Shown piece by piece: positions 35,206 to 43,625 of a stretch of DNA of 64,000 nt (within the stretch, counting starts at the first letter, position 1; the number at the start of each line of letters is the position of its first letter). Source of the DNA: an uncultured Lachnospiraceae bacterium (lineage in GTDB: Bacteria > Bacillota > Clostridia > Lachnospirales > Lachnospiraceae); contig CAMNXA010000008.1 in the NCBI GenBank assembly GCA_946566685.1, forward strand, positions 45,290 through 109,289, in the 5' to 3' direction. Below the pieces are notes generated by a model, which saw only the letters and a list, made by a program, of their open reading frames with translations, had not been told where the DNA came from and ran no database searches. The position numbers and the translations under genes were made by a program.

Positions 35206-35946
35206 ATGAAAAAACTATTGGTAATATTAGGTATGCTTACCTGTATGGCCGGCCTCGTTGCATGTGGAGAAGAAGAAAAGGCAAATGAAGGGCTGGTTAC
35301 GGAGGAAGAGGCAGTAGAGATCGGTACGGGCATTGTAGAAGATATGAATATGATCGTGAGTGCTGGATACGTTGAGCAGTATGCAGGCCAACCGGTAATT
35401 TATAACGGTTTCCTTGGATGGAAGGATGCTTTACAAGAGGATATCGGCACATTTGAGGGGACCAATGGCGGTACGGCTAAATTCAGTGAGGAAGAAGTGG
35501 TCATCAATATCAATGTGTTGGGTTCCGATCATGACGCAACGGTGGAAATCATTTTGGATGATGAGCTTAAATCCTGTCTTGGCATTACCACAAATGTCCA
35601 TTACAGCACCGGTGAGATTATGCTCAAAGCAGGTATGAATACAGTAATCGGTATGGGTACTGTGTTTGTGGTTCTGATCCTGATCAGTCTGATTATTTCC
35701 TGTTTCAGCCTGATATCCAAGTTTGAAAAGAGGGGAAAGAAGAAGGAACAGAAGGAAGCGGCTCCCGCACCGGCGGCTGATCCGGTGGTATCCCAGATTG
35801 CGGCCAAGGAAGAACTTTCCGATGATACAGAACTTGTGGCGGTTATCGCTGCGGCAATCGCTGCCTATGAAGGGGCGGCGTCTACGGATGGATTTGTGGT
35901 GAGATCCATCAGGAAATCTAACAAGACTAAATGGCAGAATGCCTGA
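35206..35946 (+). CDS. OadG-like gamma subunit, lipoprotein form
   Basis: The product begins MKKLLVILGMLTCMAGLVAC, a lipoprotein signal with lipobox LVAC. It then has an extracellular part with a DUF3887-like look (VEQYAGQPVIYNGF, ATVEIILDDELKSCLG). A membrane segment follows (about 145-170, MGTVFVVLILISLIISCF), then an Ala/Pro linker and an OadG-type C-terminus (SDDTELVAVIAAAIAAYEG). OadG anchors and stabilises Na+-pumping decarboxylases. The N-terminal domain is an addition compared with the short (about 85-residue) classical OadG. I chose ATG 35206 because it gives the proper signal peptide. Frames open from 35194. Confidence 0.78.
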   Translation: MKKLLVILGMLTCMAGLVACGEEEKANEGLVTEEEAVEIGTGIVEDMNMIVSAGYVEQYAGQPVIYNGFLGWKDALQEDIGTFEGTNGGTAKFSEEEVVININVLGSDHDATVEIILDDELKSCLGITTNVHYSTGEIMLKAGMNTVIGMGTVFVVLILISLIISCFSLISKFEKRGKKKEQKEAAPAPAADPVVSQIAAKEELSDDTELVAVIAAAIAAYEGAASTDGFVVRSIRKSNKTKWQNA

Positions 35947-35966
35947 GATCATAGGAGGATATGAAG

Positions 35967-36344
35967 ATGAAAAATTATACAATTACCGTAAACGGCAGCG
36001 TATATGATGTAGTAGTGGAAGAGGGACAGACAAGCGGCGCATCGGCAGCGGCAGCACCGGCAGCTCCCAGAGCAGTTCCGAAGGCAGCGCCTGCACCTGC
36101 GGCAGCACCGGCAGCAAGCGGCGCGGCAGGCAGCGTGAAGATTGAAGCAGGCGCAGCAGGCAAAGTGTTCAAGATTGAGGCCAATGTAGGACAGGCAGTG
36201 AAGAAAGGTGATGCCGTGGTAATCGTTGAGGCCATGAAGATGGAGATTCCTGTAGTAGCTCCTCAGGATGGTACTGTAGCAAGTATCAATGTGGCAGTGG
36301 GCGATGCAGTAGAAGCTGGTGCTCTTCTCGCAACATTGAACTAA
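35967..36344 (+). CDS. Biotin carboxyl carrier protein of decarboxylase
   Basis: The 125-residue protein begins [20 protein letters not shown]. It has an Ala/Pro-rich flexible linker (about 25-55) and a C-terminal biotinyl domain with EAMKMEIP, where Lys91 is the biotin site. It carries CO2 as carboxybiotin between carboxyltransferase and the membrane pump, and it resembles the 1.3S subunit of transcarboxylase. The start at 35967 has AGGAGG eight bases upstream. The in-frame ATG at 35961 is too close to it. Confidence 0.93.
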   Translation: MKNYTITVNGSVYDVVVEEGQTSGASAAAAPAAPRAVPKAAPAPAAAPAASGAAGSVKIEAGAAGKVFKIEANVGQAVKKGDAVVIVEAMKMEIPVVAPQDGTVASINVAVGDAVEAGALLATLN

Positions 36345-36406
36345 TCGTCAGTGGGAGAGTCCGGCGGACACTTCTTCTGAAACTAAAACTACAGGAGGTT
36401 AAAAAA

Positions 36407-37552
36407 ATGTATATAGTAGAGACGCTTGATAATCTGATACATCAGACCGCTTTTTTCAATCTGGAAGTCGGTAACTATGTCATGATTATCGTAGCACTTG
36501 TATTTCTATATCTTGCCATCGGCAAGGGATTTGAACCGTTATTACTGGTTCCGATCGCTTTCGGCATGCTGCTTGTAAATATCTATCCGGATATTATGGC
36601 GGAGTATGGAGAAGGCGGTGCCGGCGGTGGTTTGCTGTATTATTTCTACAAGCTGGATGAGTGGGCAATCCTGCCGTCCCTGATCTTTATGGGTGTCGGC
36701 GCCATGACGGACTTTGGTCCCCTGATTGCCAATCCCAAGAGTTTCCTTTTGGGCGCAGCAGCACAGTTCGGTATTTTTGCGGCTTACTTTGGCGCAATCT
36801 TCTTAGGATTTAATGATAAGGCGGCAGCGGCTATCTCCATCATCGGTGGTGCGGACGGCCCGACTTCCATCTTCCTGGCAGGTAAACTGGGTCAGACAAC
36901 ACTGATGGGGCCTATCGCGGTGGCGGCATATTCCTACATGGCATTGGTGCCGATCATTCAGCCGCCGATTATGAAACTCTTTACCACAGAGAAGGAGAGA
37001 AAGATTAAGATGGGACAGCTTCGCCCCGTCAGCAAACTGGAGAAGATTCTGTTCCCGATCGTGGTTACAATCGTGGTATCTTTGATTCTGCCTACCACAG
37101 CGCCCCTTGTAGGTATGCTGATGTTAGGTAATCTGTTCAGGGAGTGCGGCGTGGTGAGACAGCTGACAGATACAGCTTCCAACGCCCTGATGTACATCGT
37201 TGTTATTATTCTTGGTACTTCCGTGGGTGCAACGACCAGTGCAGAGGCATTCCTTAACATGGCTACTATTAAAATTGTTATCTTAGGTCTGATTGCTTTC
37301 GCTTTTGGTACGGCGGCAGGTGTGTTGTTCGGCAAACTGATGTGTGTTCTTACCAAGGGTAAAGTGAATCCGCTGATCGGTTCCGCAGGCGTATCTGCTG
37401 TGCCTATGGCGGCCAGAGTGTCACAGAAGGTGGGCGCAGAGGAAGATCCTACAAACTTCCTGTTGATGCACGCTATGGGACCTAACGTAGCAGGTGTTAT
37501 TGGTACGGCTGTAGCGGCAGGTACCTTTATGGCAGTATTTGGTGTATTTTAG
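36407..37552 (+). CDS. Na+-translocating decarboxylase beta subunit (OadB/MmdB)
   Basis: The 381-residue membrane protein has about 10 hydrophobic segments. Family signatures are [19 protein letters not shown] with the conserved Asp, the segment [19 protein letters not shown], and [15 protein letters not shown]. OadB decarboxylates carboxybiotin and exports Na+ at the same time. In OadB the Asp in GADGP and the Asp in TDFG are key Na+ and proton sites. The start follows CAGGAGG. It is the membrane engine of the operon. Confidence 0.95.
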   Translation: MYIVETLDNLIHQTAFFNLEVGNYVMIIVALVFLYLAIGKGFEPLLLVPIAFGMLLVNIYPDIMAEYGEGGAGGGLLYYFYKLDEWAILPSLIFMGVGAMTDFGPLIANPKSFLLGAAAQFGIFAAYFGAIFLGFNDKAAAAISIIGGADGPTSIFLAGKLGQTTLMGPIAVAAYSYMALVPIIQPPIMKLFTTEKERKIKMGQLRPVSKLEKILFPIVVTIVVSLILPTTAPLVGMLMLGNLFRECGVVRQLTDTASNALMYIVVIILGTSVGATTSAEAFLNMATIKIVILGLIAFAFGTAAGVLFGKLMCVLTKGKVNPLIGSAGVSAVPMAARVSQKVGAEEDPTNFLLMHAMGPNVAGVIGTAVAAGTFMAVFGVF

Positions 37553-37581
37553 AATATAAACTGAGAAAGGAATGAAAAATA

Positions 37582-39018
37582 ATGGCAGAACAGATTAAAA
37601 AGCCGGTTGGAATCATGGAAACCGTTCTTCGTGACGCACATCAGTCTCTGATTGCGACCAGGATGCCCACCGAGAAGATGCTTCCAATCGTAGATAAGAT
37701 GGATAAAGTCGGCTACGCCGCAGTAGAGTGCTGGGGTGGCGCAACTTTTGATGCTTCCCTTCGTTTCCTGAAGGAAGATCCGTGGGAGAGACTGAGAAAA
37801 TTAAGAGATGGCTTTAAAAATACAAAATTGCAGATGTTATTCAGAGGTCAGAATATTTTGGGTTACAGACCTTACGCGGATGATGTGGTGTATGCGTTTG
37901 TTGAGAAATCCATTGCAAACGGTATTGATATTATCAGAATTTTTGACTGTCTGAACGATATCCGTAATCTGCAGGCGGCGGTAGATGCAACCAACAAGAT
38001 TAAGAAACAGGAGGGCAGAGGTCAGTCGCAGATTGCGCTTTCCTATACTCTTGGAGATGCCTATACCTTGGAGTACTGGGCGGATATGGCGAAGAAGATT
38101 GAGGAAATGGGTGCAGATTCCATTTGTATCAAGGATATGGCAGGACTGCTTGTTCCTTACCGTGCGGAAGAACTGGTAAAGACTCTGAAGGAGAGCACCA
38201 AGCTTCCGATTCAGCTGCATACACATTATACGTCCGGCGTAGCTTCCATGACCTATCTGAAAGCAGTAGAGGCGGGCGTGGATGTTATCGACTGTGCGAT
38301 TTCTCCTTTTGCGCTTGGTACTTCCCAGCCTGCGACTGAGGTTATGGTGGAGACCTTTAAAGGGACTCCCTACGATACCGGATATGATCAGGAAGTGTTG
38401 GCACAGATTGCGGATTACTTCCGTCCTTACCGTGAGGAATGTATTGAATCCGGTCTGATGAGCACGAAAGTACTCGGTGTCAATATCAATACACTGCGTT
38501 ATCAGGTTCCGGGCGGTATGCTTTCCAACATGGTAAGCCAGCTCAAGGAGCAGAAGGCAGAGGATAAATATCAGGATGTGCTGGAAGAGATTCCCAGAGT
38601 TCGTAAAGACTGTGGTGAGCCGCCTCTGGTTACACCTTCCTCTCAGATTGTCGGTACACAGGCGGTATTTAATGTGCTGATGGGCGAGAGATATAAGATG
38701 GCAACAGGTGAGTTCAAGGATCTGCTTCGCGGTAATTACGGACAGACAGTTAAGCCTATGAGTCAGGAAATAATCGATAAGGTAATTCCCGGCGAGCCGC
38801 GTTCTACCGCTCGTTCCGCTGAGGCAACCGGTCATGTTGAGCCGGAGCTTGCAGGTCTGGAAGCGGAAATGAAAGAGTGGAAACAGCAGGACGAGGATGT
38901 GTTGTCCTATGCATTGTTCCCGCAGGTAGCAATCGATTTCTTCAAGTATCGTCAGGCACAGCAGGAAAAAGTGGATATGACGCAGGCCGATACAAAGAAC
39001 GGGGCATATCCGGTCTAA
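37582..39018 (+). CDS. Oxaloacetate decarboxylase alpha / 5S-type carboxyltransferase
   Basis: The 478-residue protein is a pyruvate/oxaloacetate carboxyltransferase: a DRE-TIM barrel with ETVLRDAHQSLIATRMPTE (Asp18), the carbamylated Lys184 in CIKDMAGLLVPYRAEE, and metal ligands in HTHYTSG. A conserved PYC_OADA domain follows. It ends without a C-terminal biotin domain, so it must use the separate carrier encoded upstream. In transcarboxylase the same part is the 5S subunit. It should carry out oxaloacetate + biotin to pyruvate + carboxybiotin. With the 12S-like gene in the same operon, two carboxyltransferases share one carrier and pump. Confidence 0.94.
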   Translation: MAEQIKKPVGIMETVLRDAHQSLIATRMPTEKMLPIVDKMDKVGYAAVECWGGATFDASLRFLKEDPWERLRKLRDGFKNTKLQMLFRGQNILGYRPYADDVVYAFVEKSIANGIDIIRIFDCLNDIRNLQAAVDATNKIKKQEGRGQSQIALSYTLGDAYTLEYWADMAKKIEEMGADSICIKDMAGLLVPYRAEELVKTLKESTKLPIQLHTHYTSGVASMTYLKAVEAGVDVIDCAISPFALGTSQPATEVMVETFKGTPYDTGYDQEVLAQIADYFRPYREECIESGLMSTKVLGVNINTLRYQVPGGMLSNMVSQLKEQKAEDKYQDVLEEIPRVRKDCGEPPLVTPSSQIVGTQAVFNVLMGERYKMATGEFKDLLRGNYGQTVKPMSQEIIDKVIPGEPRSTARSAEATGHVEPELAGLEAEMKEWKQQDEDVLSYALFPQVAIDFFKYRQAQQEKVDMTQADTKNGAYPV

Positions 39019-39030
39019 GGAAAAAAAGAA

Positions 39031-39104
39031 AATTCCTACGGAATTATCTTTGCGAGATCTGCTTCGCAGCCTCGTAAATCCGGAGCGATTGTACCGCTTC
39101 GCGG
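39031..39104 (+). repeat. Two-hairpin intergenic repeat, copy B (diverged)
   Basis: Hairpin 1 is AATTCC-TAC-GGAATT (39031-39045). Then comes the conserved linker with CTTTGCGAGAT, and hairpin 2 is CTGC-TTC-GCAG closed by CGAG/CTCG (39053-39074). Both stems differ in sequence from copy C but keep pairing. A third small hairpin, CCGC-TTC-GCGG (39094-39104), follows. It lies just after the decarboxylase operon. Confidence 0.75.
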
Positions 39105-39134
39105 AACGCGGTTAAATAATGAAAGTATGAGAAA

Positions 39135-39162
39135 GAGAGTGGAGCAATCCGCTCTCTTTTTT
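39135..39162 (+). terminator. Terminator of the decarboxylase operon
   Basis: GAGAGTGGA (39135-39143) pairs with TCCGCTCTC (39148-39156), with one G-T pair, around GCAA. Six T residues follow. Confidence 0.88.
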
Positions 39163-39201
39163 CGTAGAATCCTGGAAGAATAGGAAAAATGTAGAAAAAG
39201 C

Positions 39202-39230
39202 TTGACTCAGGTTACATAATATATTATAAT
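39202..39230 (+). promoter_or_regulatory. Promoter and palindromic operator of the TetR gene
   Basis: TTGACT (39202-39207), 17-base spacer, TATAAT (39225-39230). A perfect palindrome, ATAATATATTAT (39217-39228), overlaps the -10 box, and GTTAC half-sites flank it (39211 and 39238). This is a likely autoregulatory site of the downstream TetR protein. Confidence 0.75.
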
Positions 39231-39284
39231 AACATACGTTACTAAAAGATATCCTGTATAAAGTTACAAGAGAGGTATATTCTT

Positions 39285-39836
39285 ATGGCAAGAAAAGAGA
39301 CAATCACAAAAAAAGACATATTGAATACGGCATTCGATATGACAAGGGAGGAAGGATTTTCCAAGGTAAGCGCAAGAACGCTGGCGGCCAGGGCAGGATG
39401 TTCGACACAGCCGATTTTCAGGGTGTATAAGAACATGGAAGAGTTGGGGGATGATCTCTTCGTGAAGGCTATAGAGTTCTTCAGCGCCTATTATGATGAA
39501 TTTCCGAAGAAAAACGACACGCCCTTTGTCAATCTGGGACTGGCTTATATCCGTTTTGCAGAGGAGGAACAGCAGATATTCAGACTTTTATTCCTTTCTG
39601 AGAACCGCCATGGCAAGAGTCTTTATGATATGTTAAACGGGAAGAACGGCGCGGTGGTACGGGAGATAAATAACGCCAAATTTTATGGATGCAAAGATCC
39701 CAGCGGTATGTTCATGAAGATGTGGATTTTTATTCATGGCGCAGCCTGCATGACATTGACAGGGGATTATGATCTGCAGGAAGATGACACGGTCAAGCTG
39801 TTGGAGGAGTCCTACAACGCTTTTCAGAATATCTGA
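39285..39836 (+). CDS. TetR/AcrR family transcriptional regulator
   Basis: The 183-residue protein has an N-terminal TetR helix-turn-helix (about 8-55: TKKDILNTAFDMTREEGFSK, SARTLAARAGCSTQPIFRVY). A helical ligand-binding domain resembles the TetR_C_13/WHG-like kind (IRFAEEEQQIFRLLFLSE). The ligand is unknown. It has its own promoter with a palindrome across the -10 box, so it probably represses itself. Whether it also controls the upstream decarboxylase operon or the downstream RpiR gene cannot be told. The RpiR gene starts 34 bases later. Confidence 0.88.
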   Translation: MARKETITKKDILNTAFDMTREEGFSKVSARTLAARAGCSTQPIFRVYKNMEELGDDLFVKAIEFFSAYYDEFPKKNDTPFVNLGLAYIRFAEEEQQIFRLLFLSENRHGKSLYDMLNGKNGAVVREINNAKFYGCKDPSGMFMKMWIFIHGAACMTLTGDYDLQEDDTVKLLEESYNAFQNI

Positions 39837-39870
39837 CGATGATCGATAGAAAGGGTGTTTGTAAGATACA

Positions 39871-40800
39871 ATGGCGGTAGAGAATCGTTATGACATTATA
39901 ACAAGGATTAATGAATATTACAGCAAAATGAGCAAAGGCCAGAAGGCTATATCTGCTTTTATATATGATCATTATGATCAGGCTGTGTTTATGACGGCGG
40001 CAAAGCTGGGCGATACGGTGGGGGTCAGCGAATCCACCGTTGTGCGTTATGCCATGTTCATTGGTTACAATGGATATCCGGAATTTCAGAGGGATCTGGA
40101 ATACTGGGTACAGAATAAGATCAATTCCGTACAGAAGATTGGAGCCAAATATGGCAAAAGCACCCAGTCAGAGATTCTGACTTCGGTCTTACAGTCCGAT
40201 ATTGAAAAGATACAGGATACCATTCATAATATGGATCCGGTAGCTTTCGAGACGGCGGTGGATATTATTCTGGAAGCCAGGAGTGTCTATGTAATGGGGG
40301 TCAGAAGCTGTGAGCCGCTGGCAGATTTCCTGCATTTTTATCTGAATATGATCCGGGGCAATGTGGTGCTTTTAAAGACCACCAGCGTTTCTGAGACCTT
40401 TGAACAGATGATTCGTATCGATGAACAGGATGCCATGATCGGTATCAGCTTTCCCCGATATTCCATGAGAACGCTGAAAGCCATGGAGTTTGCCAATGAC
40501 AGAAATGCCAAGGTGATTGCGGTCACGGATTCTGTACATTCTCCAATGAATCTTTATTCTTCCTGTAATCTGCTTGCCAGGAGCGACATGGTGTCGATTG
40601 TGGATTCTCTGGTGGCGCCCTTAAGTGTGATCAACGCGCTGGTAGTGGCCATGTGCCTGAAGCGTCCGGAGGAAGTAAAGGATAACTTAAAGAATCTGGA
40701 AGAAGCCTGGAACAATTATCAGGTGTACTTAAATGATGAGATTAACTTTATTGACGAGGAGCCGATGCTAAATTATCCTCTTCGCAGGAAGACGGAATAG
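39871..40800 (+). CDS. MurR/RpiR family transcriptional regulator
   Basis: The 309-residue protein has an N-terminal HTH_6 domain (about 10-85, AAKLGDTVGVSESTVVRYAM). A SIS sugar-phosphate-binding domain follows (about 125-260, VYVMGVRSCEPLADFLHFYL, GISFPRYSMRTLKAM, IAVTDSVHSPM). RpiR proteins sense sugar or amino-sugar phosphates, but the effector is unknown. It abuts the next gene (2 bases between stop and start), so it is cotranscribed with the HI0933-type flavoprotein. No sugar-use genes lie beside it. Confidence 0.9.
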   Translation: MAVENRYDIITRINEYYSKMSKGQKAISAFIYDHYDQAVFMTAAKLGDTVGVSESTVVRYAMFIGYNGYPEFQRDLEYWVQNKINSVQKIGAKYGKSTQSEILTSVLQSDIEKIQDTIHNMDPVAFETAVDIILEARSVYVMGVRSCEPLADFLHFYLNMIRGNVVLLKTTSVSETFEQMIRIDEQDAMIGISFPRYSMRTLKAMEFANDRNAKVIAVTDSVHSPMNLYSSCNLLARSDMVSIVDSLVAPLSVINALVVAMCLKRPEEVKDNLKNLEEAWNNYQVYLNDEINFIDEEPMLNYPLRRKTE

Positions 40801-40802
40801 TC

Positions 40803-42032
40803 ATGAGCAGAGTGATTGTGATTGGCGGCGGAGCGGCCGGGATGATGGCGGCGGTTGCGGCCGCAGAGAATGGACATAAGGTCCTTTTACTGGAAAAAAA
40901 TGAGAAACTTGGCAAGAAATTATATATCACAGGTAAGGGACGGTGCAATGTGACGAATGCCTGTGAGCGGGACAAGTTTTTTGAAAACATTGTGAGTAAT
41001 CCGAAATTTCTGTACAGCGCCTTTCATGCTTTTGATAATATGCAGCTGATGGAGATGATCGCAAACGCCGGATGTCCTTTAAAGGTGGAGCGGGGCGAGC
41101 GAGTATTTCCGGTATCGGATCATGCGTCTGATATTACGGCGGCATTGCAGCACTTATTAAAGGAAAAGGGCGTGCAGATCCGTTTTCACACGGTGGTGCG
41201 TGATGTGACGGCGGCGGAGGGACAGGTGACCGGCGTCAGGCTTGCAGATGGGAGTGTGCTGGAAGCAGATGCGGTGGTGACAGCCACAGGCGGATTGTCT
41301 TATCAAACAACGGGTTCCACCGGGGACGGATATCATATGGCGCAGATTCTTGGGCATACGATCAAAGAATGTGTGCCTGCGCTGGTGCCTGTGGAGATAG
41401 AGGAAGAATGGTGCAGGTCTCTTCAGGGTTTATCCCTGAAAAACGTAACGCTTACCATGATTTGTGGGAAAAAGCAGGTTTATCAGGGGTTTGGGGAAAT
41501 GCTCTTTACGCATTATGGCGTCAGTGGGCCGCTGGTATTGTCTGCCAGCAGCTATTATGGCAGATGCAAAGAAAAGGGAAATATCTGGTTCACAATAGAC
41601 TTGAAACCGGCATTATCTGTAGAACAGCTGGATAAGCGGTTTTTGCGGGAGTTTGAGGAGAACCGCAACAGACAGATCAAAAACGTGCTGGGAAGACTTT
41701 ATCCGGCGAAACTTGTTCCGGTGATGCTTATGGTCTCCGGCATCAATGGAGAACAAAAAGTTAATGAGATCACAAAGGAACAAAGACAGCACCTTATCGA
41801 AATGACCAAGCGGCTGTCCATGAGGATAAAGGGCCTGAGAGGTTTTGACGAGGCAGTCATCACACAGGGCGGTGTGACCGTGAGAGAGATCAATCCCTCT
41901 ACGATGGAGTCAAAATATGTGAAAGGACTCTATTTCGCAGGAGAGGTGCTGGATTTAGATGCATTGACGGGTGGATTTAATTTGCAGATTGCCTGGTCTA
42001 CCGGCTTTCTGGCGGGTATGAGTATTCTGTAA
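40803..42032 (+). CDS. HI0933/YhiN family FAD-dependent oxidoreductase
   Basis: The 409-residue flavoprotein has the Rossmann GGGAAGMMAAVAAAENGH motif at the N-terminus, followed by LLEKNEKLGKKLYITGKGRC, the family signature GKGRCNVTN. The C-terminal FAD-contacting GLYFAGEVLDLDALTGGFNL is also typical. The family (HI0933-like, also called aminoacetone oxidase family) has no firmly known substrate. In many clostridia it sits directly upstream of cmk and ispH, as here. Confidence 0.92.
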   Translation: MSRVIVIGGGAAGMMAAVAAAENGHKVLLLEKNEKLGKKLYITGKGRCNVTNACERDKFFENIVSNPKFLYSAFHAFDNMQLMEMIANAGCPLKVERGERVFPVSDHASDITAALQHLLKEKGVQIRFHTVVRDVTAAEGQVTGVRLADGSVLEADAVVTATGGLSYQTTGSTGDGYHMAQILGHTIKECVPALVPVEIEEEWCRSLQGLSLKNVTLTMICGKKQVYQGFGEMLFTHYGVSGPLVLSASSYYGRCKEKGNIWFTIDLKPALSVEQLDKRFLREFEENRNRQIKNVLGRLYPAKLVPVMLMVSGINGEQKVNEITKEQRQHLIEMTKRLSMRIKGLRGFDEAVITQGGVTVREINPSTMESKYVKGLYFAGEVLDLDALTGGFNLQIAWSTGFLAGMSIL

Positions 42033-42079
42033 GCGGGGCAATTACCTAATAAAGATGAGAGAATGAGAGGAAAACAGGG

Positions 42080-42739
42080 ATGGGTTTTAATATCGCGATC
42101 GATGGCCCGGCAGGAGCCGGCAAGAGTACAATAGCTAAGAAGATAGCGGCAAAGAAGGGTTATATTTATGTAGATACAGGCGCCATGTACCGTGCTATGG
42201 CATTGTATTTATTGCGGGAACATGTGGATCCTGCGCAGACAGAGGTGATTGATAAAAAATGCCAGGATGCGGATATCACGATCGCCTATGAGAATGGGGA
42301 ACAGGTGGTGTATCTGAATGGGGAAAATGTGAACGGCTATATCCGCACGGAGGAAGTGGGGAATATGGCATCCGTCAGCAGTCCGAATCCCAATGTGCGC
42401 AAAAAACTGGTGGAACTGCAACAGAAACTTGCGGCTGATGCAGACGTGGTTATGGACGGCAGGGATATTGGTACCTGTGTGCTGCCGGACGCCCAGGTGA
42501 AAGTGTATCTGACGGCGGACAGCAGTGAACGTGCCAAACGCCGCTATCTGGAACTGACGCAAAAGGGGATATCCTGTGACCTTCACACGATTGAGCAGGA
42601 TATCATTGAGCGGGACAGGCAGGATATGACCAGGGCAATCTCTCCTTTAAAGCAGGCAGAAGATGCTGTTTTACTGGATTCCTCCCATATGACTGTGGAT
42701 GAGGTGGTAGATGCTGTCATTGCCTTATGTGAAGCATAG
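42080..42739 (+). CDS. cmk: Cytidylate kinase
   Basis: The 219-residue P-loop kinase phosphorylates CMP and dCMP. The Walker A motif is IDGPAGAGKSTIAKKIA. The CMP-binding region is DTGAMYRAMALYL, and MDGRDIGTCVLPDA is a strongly conserved family segment. LID arginines are in SSERAKRRYLEL. The ribosome site GAGAGG precedes the ATG. ispH follows 37 bases later in the same operon. Confidence 0.96.
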   Translation: MGFNIAIDGPAGAGKSTIAKKIAAKKGYIYVDTGAMYRAMALYLLREHVDPAQTEVIDKKCQDADITIAYENGEQVVYLNGENVNGYIRTEEVGNMASVSSPNPNVRKKLVELQQKLAADADVVMDGRDIGTCVLPDAQVKVYLTADSSERAKRRYLELTQKGISCDLHTIEQDIIERDRQDMTRAISPLKQAEDAVLLDSSHMTVDEVVDAVIALCEA

Positions 42740-42776
42740 GGGAATTAATCAAAAGAGTCGGGGAGGAAAACAGGTT

Positions 42777-43625
42777 ATGGAAGTGATCCTGGCAGAACAT
42801 GCGGGTTTCTGCTTTGGTGTGGAACGAGCGGTAGATCAGGTCTATGAGCAGACGACCACAGGCAAGCCCATCTATACATACGGCCCCATCATTCACAATG
42901 AGGAAGTGGTGAAGGATCTGGCGCAAAAGGGTGTGCAGGTGATAGAGAAGGAAGAAGACCTTGCGCAGATAAAGGAGGGAACAGTGGTAATCCGTTCCCA
43001 TGGCGTACCCAGAAGCGTTTGCGATAAGATAGAAGAACTGGGATTGGAGTGTGTGGATGCCACCTGCCCCTTTGTCAAACGGATCCATAATATTGTGGAA
43101 AAGGAGAGCGGTGAGGGCAAAAGAGTCGTGATCATCGGCAATGCCGGACATCCGGAAGTAGAGGGGATTAAGGGGTGGTCGAAGACACAGACAACGGTTA
43201 TCGGAACACTGGAAGAGGCGGAGAAATTTATCTGCAAAGAGGAGGAAGAACTCTGTATTGTTTCCCAAACGACATTTAACTACAATAAATTTCAAGATAT
43301 GGTTGAAATTTTCAGGAAAAAAGGTTACAATGGTAGTGTTGTGAATACTATATGTAACGCTACGGAAGTGCGACAGACTGAAGCCAGAAAGATAGCGGCC
43401 AAAGTCGATGTTATGATAGTAATAGGTGGTAATCATAGTTCTAATACACGGAAGCTATATGAGATTTGCAGGCAGGAGTGTGTAAACACATATTTCATAC
43501 AGACGCTCGACGACTTGCATCTTGACTTACCTAAATCTGTCCGACTGGTGGGTATTACAGCAGGGGCTTCGACCCCAAACAATATTATCGAGGAGGTTCA
43601 AAATTATGTCAGAATTAACTTTTGA
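42777..43625 (+). CDS. ispH: 4-hydroxy-3-methylbut-2-enyl diphosphate reductase
   Basis: The last enzyme of the MEP isoprenoid pathway reduces HMBPP to IPP and DMAPP with a [4Fe-4S] cluster. Cluster ligands are Cys12 in EHAGFCFGVERAV, the Cys in DATCPFVKRIH and the Cys in NTICNATEVRQ. The catalytic Glu lies in TICNATEVRQTEA-adjacent TxxN/E segments. It is 282 residues. ATG 42777 is preceded by GGGGAGG. In many clostridia IspH is fused to ribosomal protein S1. Here the two are separate genes in different frames overlapping by 20 bases. Confidence 0.96.
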   Translation: MEVILAEHAGFCFGVERAVDQVYEQTTTGKPIYTYGPIIHNEEVVKDLAQKGVQVIEKEEDLAQIKEGTVVIRSHGVPRSVCDKIEELGLECVDATCPFVKRIHNIVEKESGEGKRVVIIGNAGHPEVEGIKGWSKTQTTVIGTLEEAEKFICKEEEELCIVSQTTFNYNKFQDMVEIFRKKGYNGSVVNTICNATEVRQTEARKIAAKVDVMIVIGGNHSSNTRKLYEICRQECVNTYFIQTLDDLHLDLPKSVRLVGITAGASTPNNIIEEVQNYVRINF

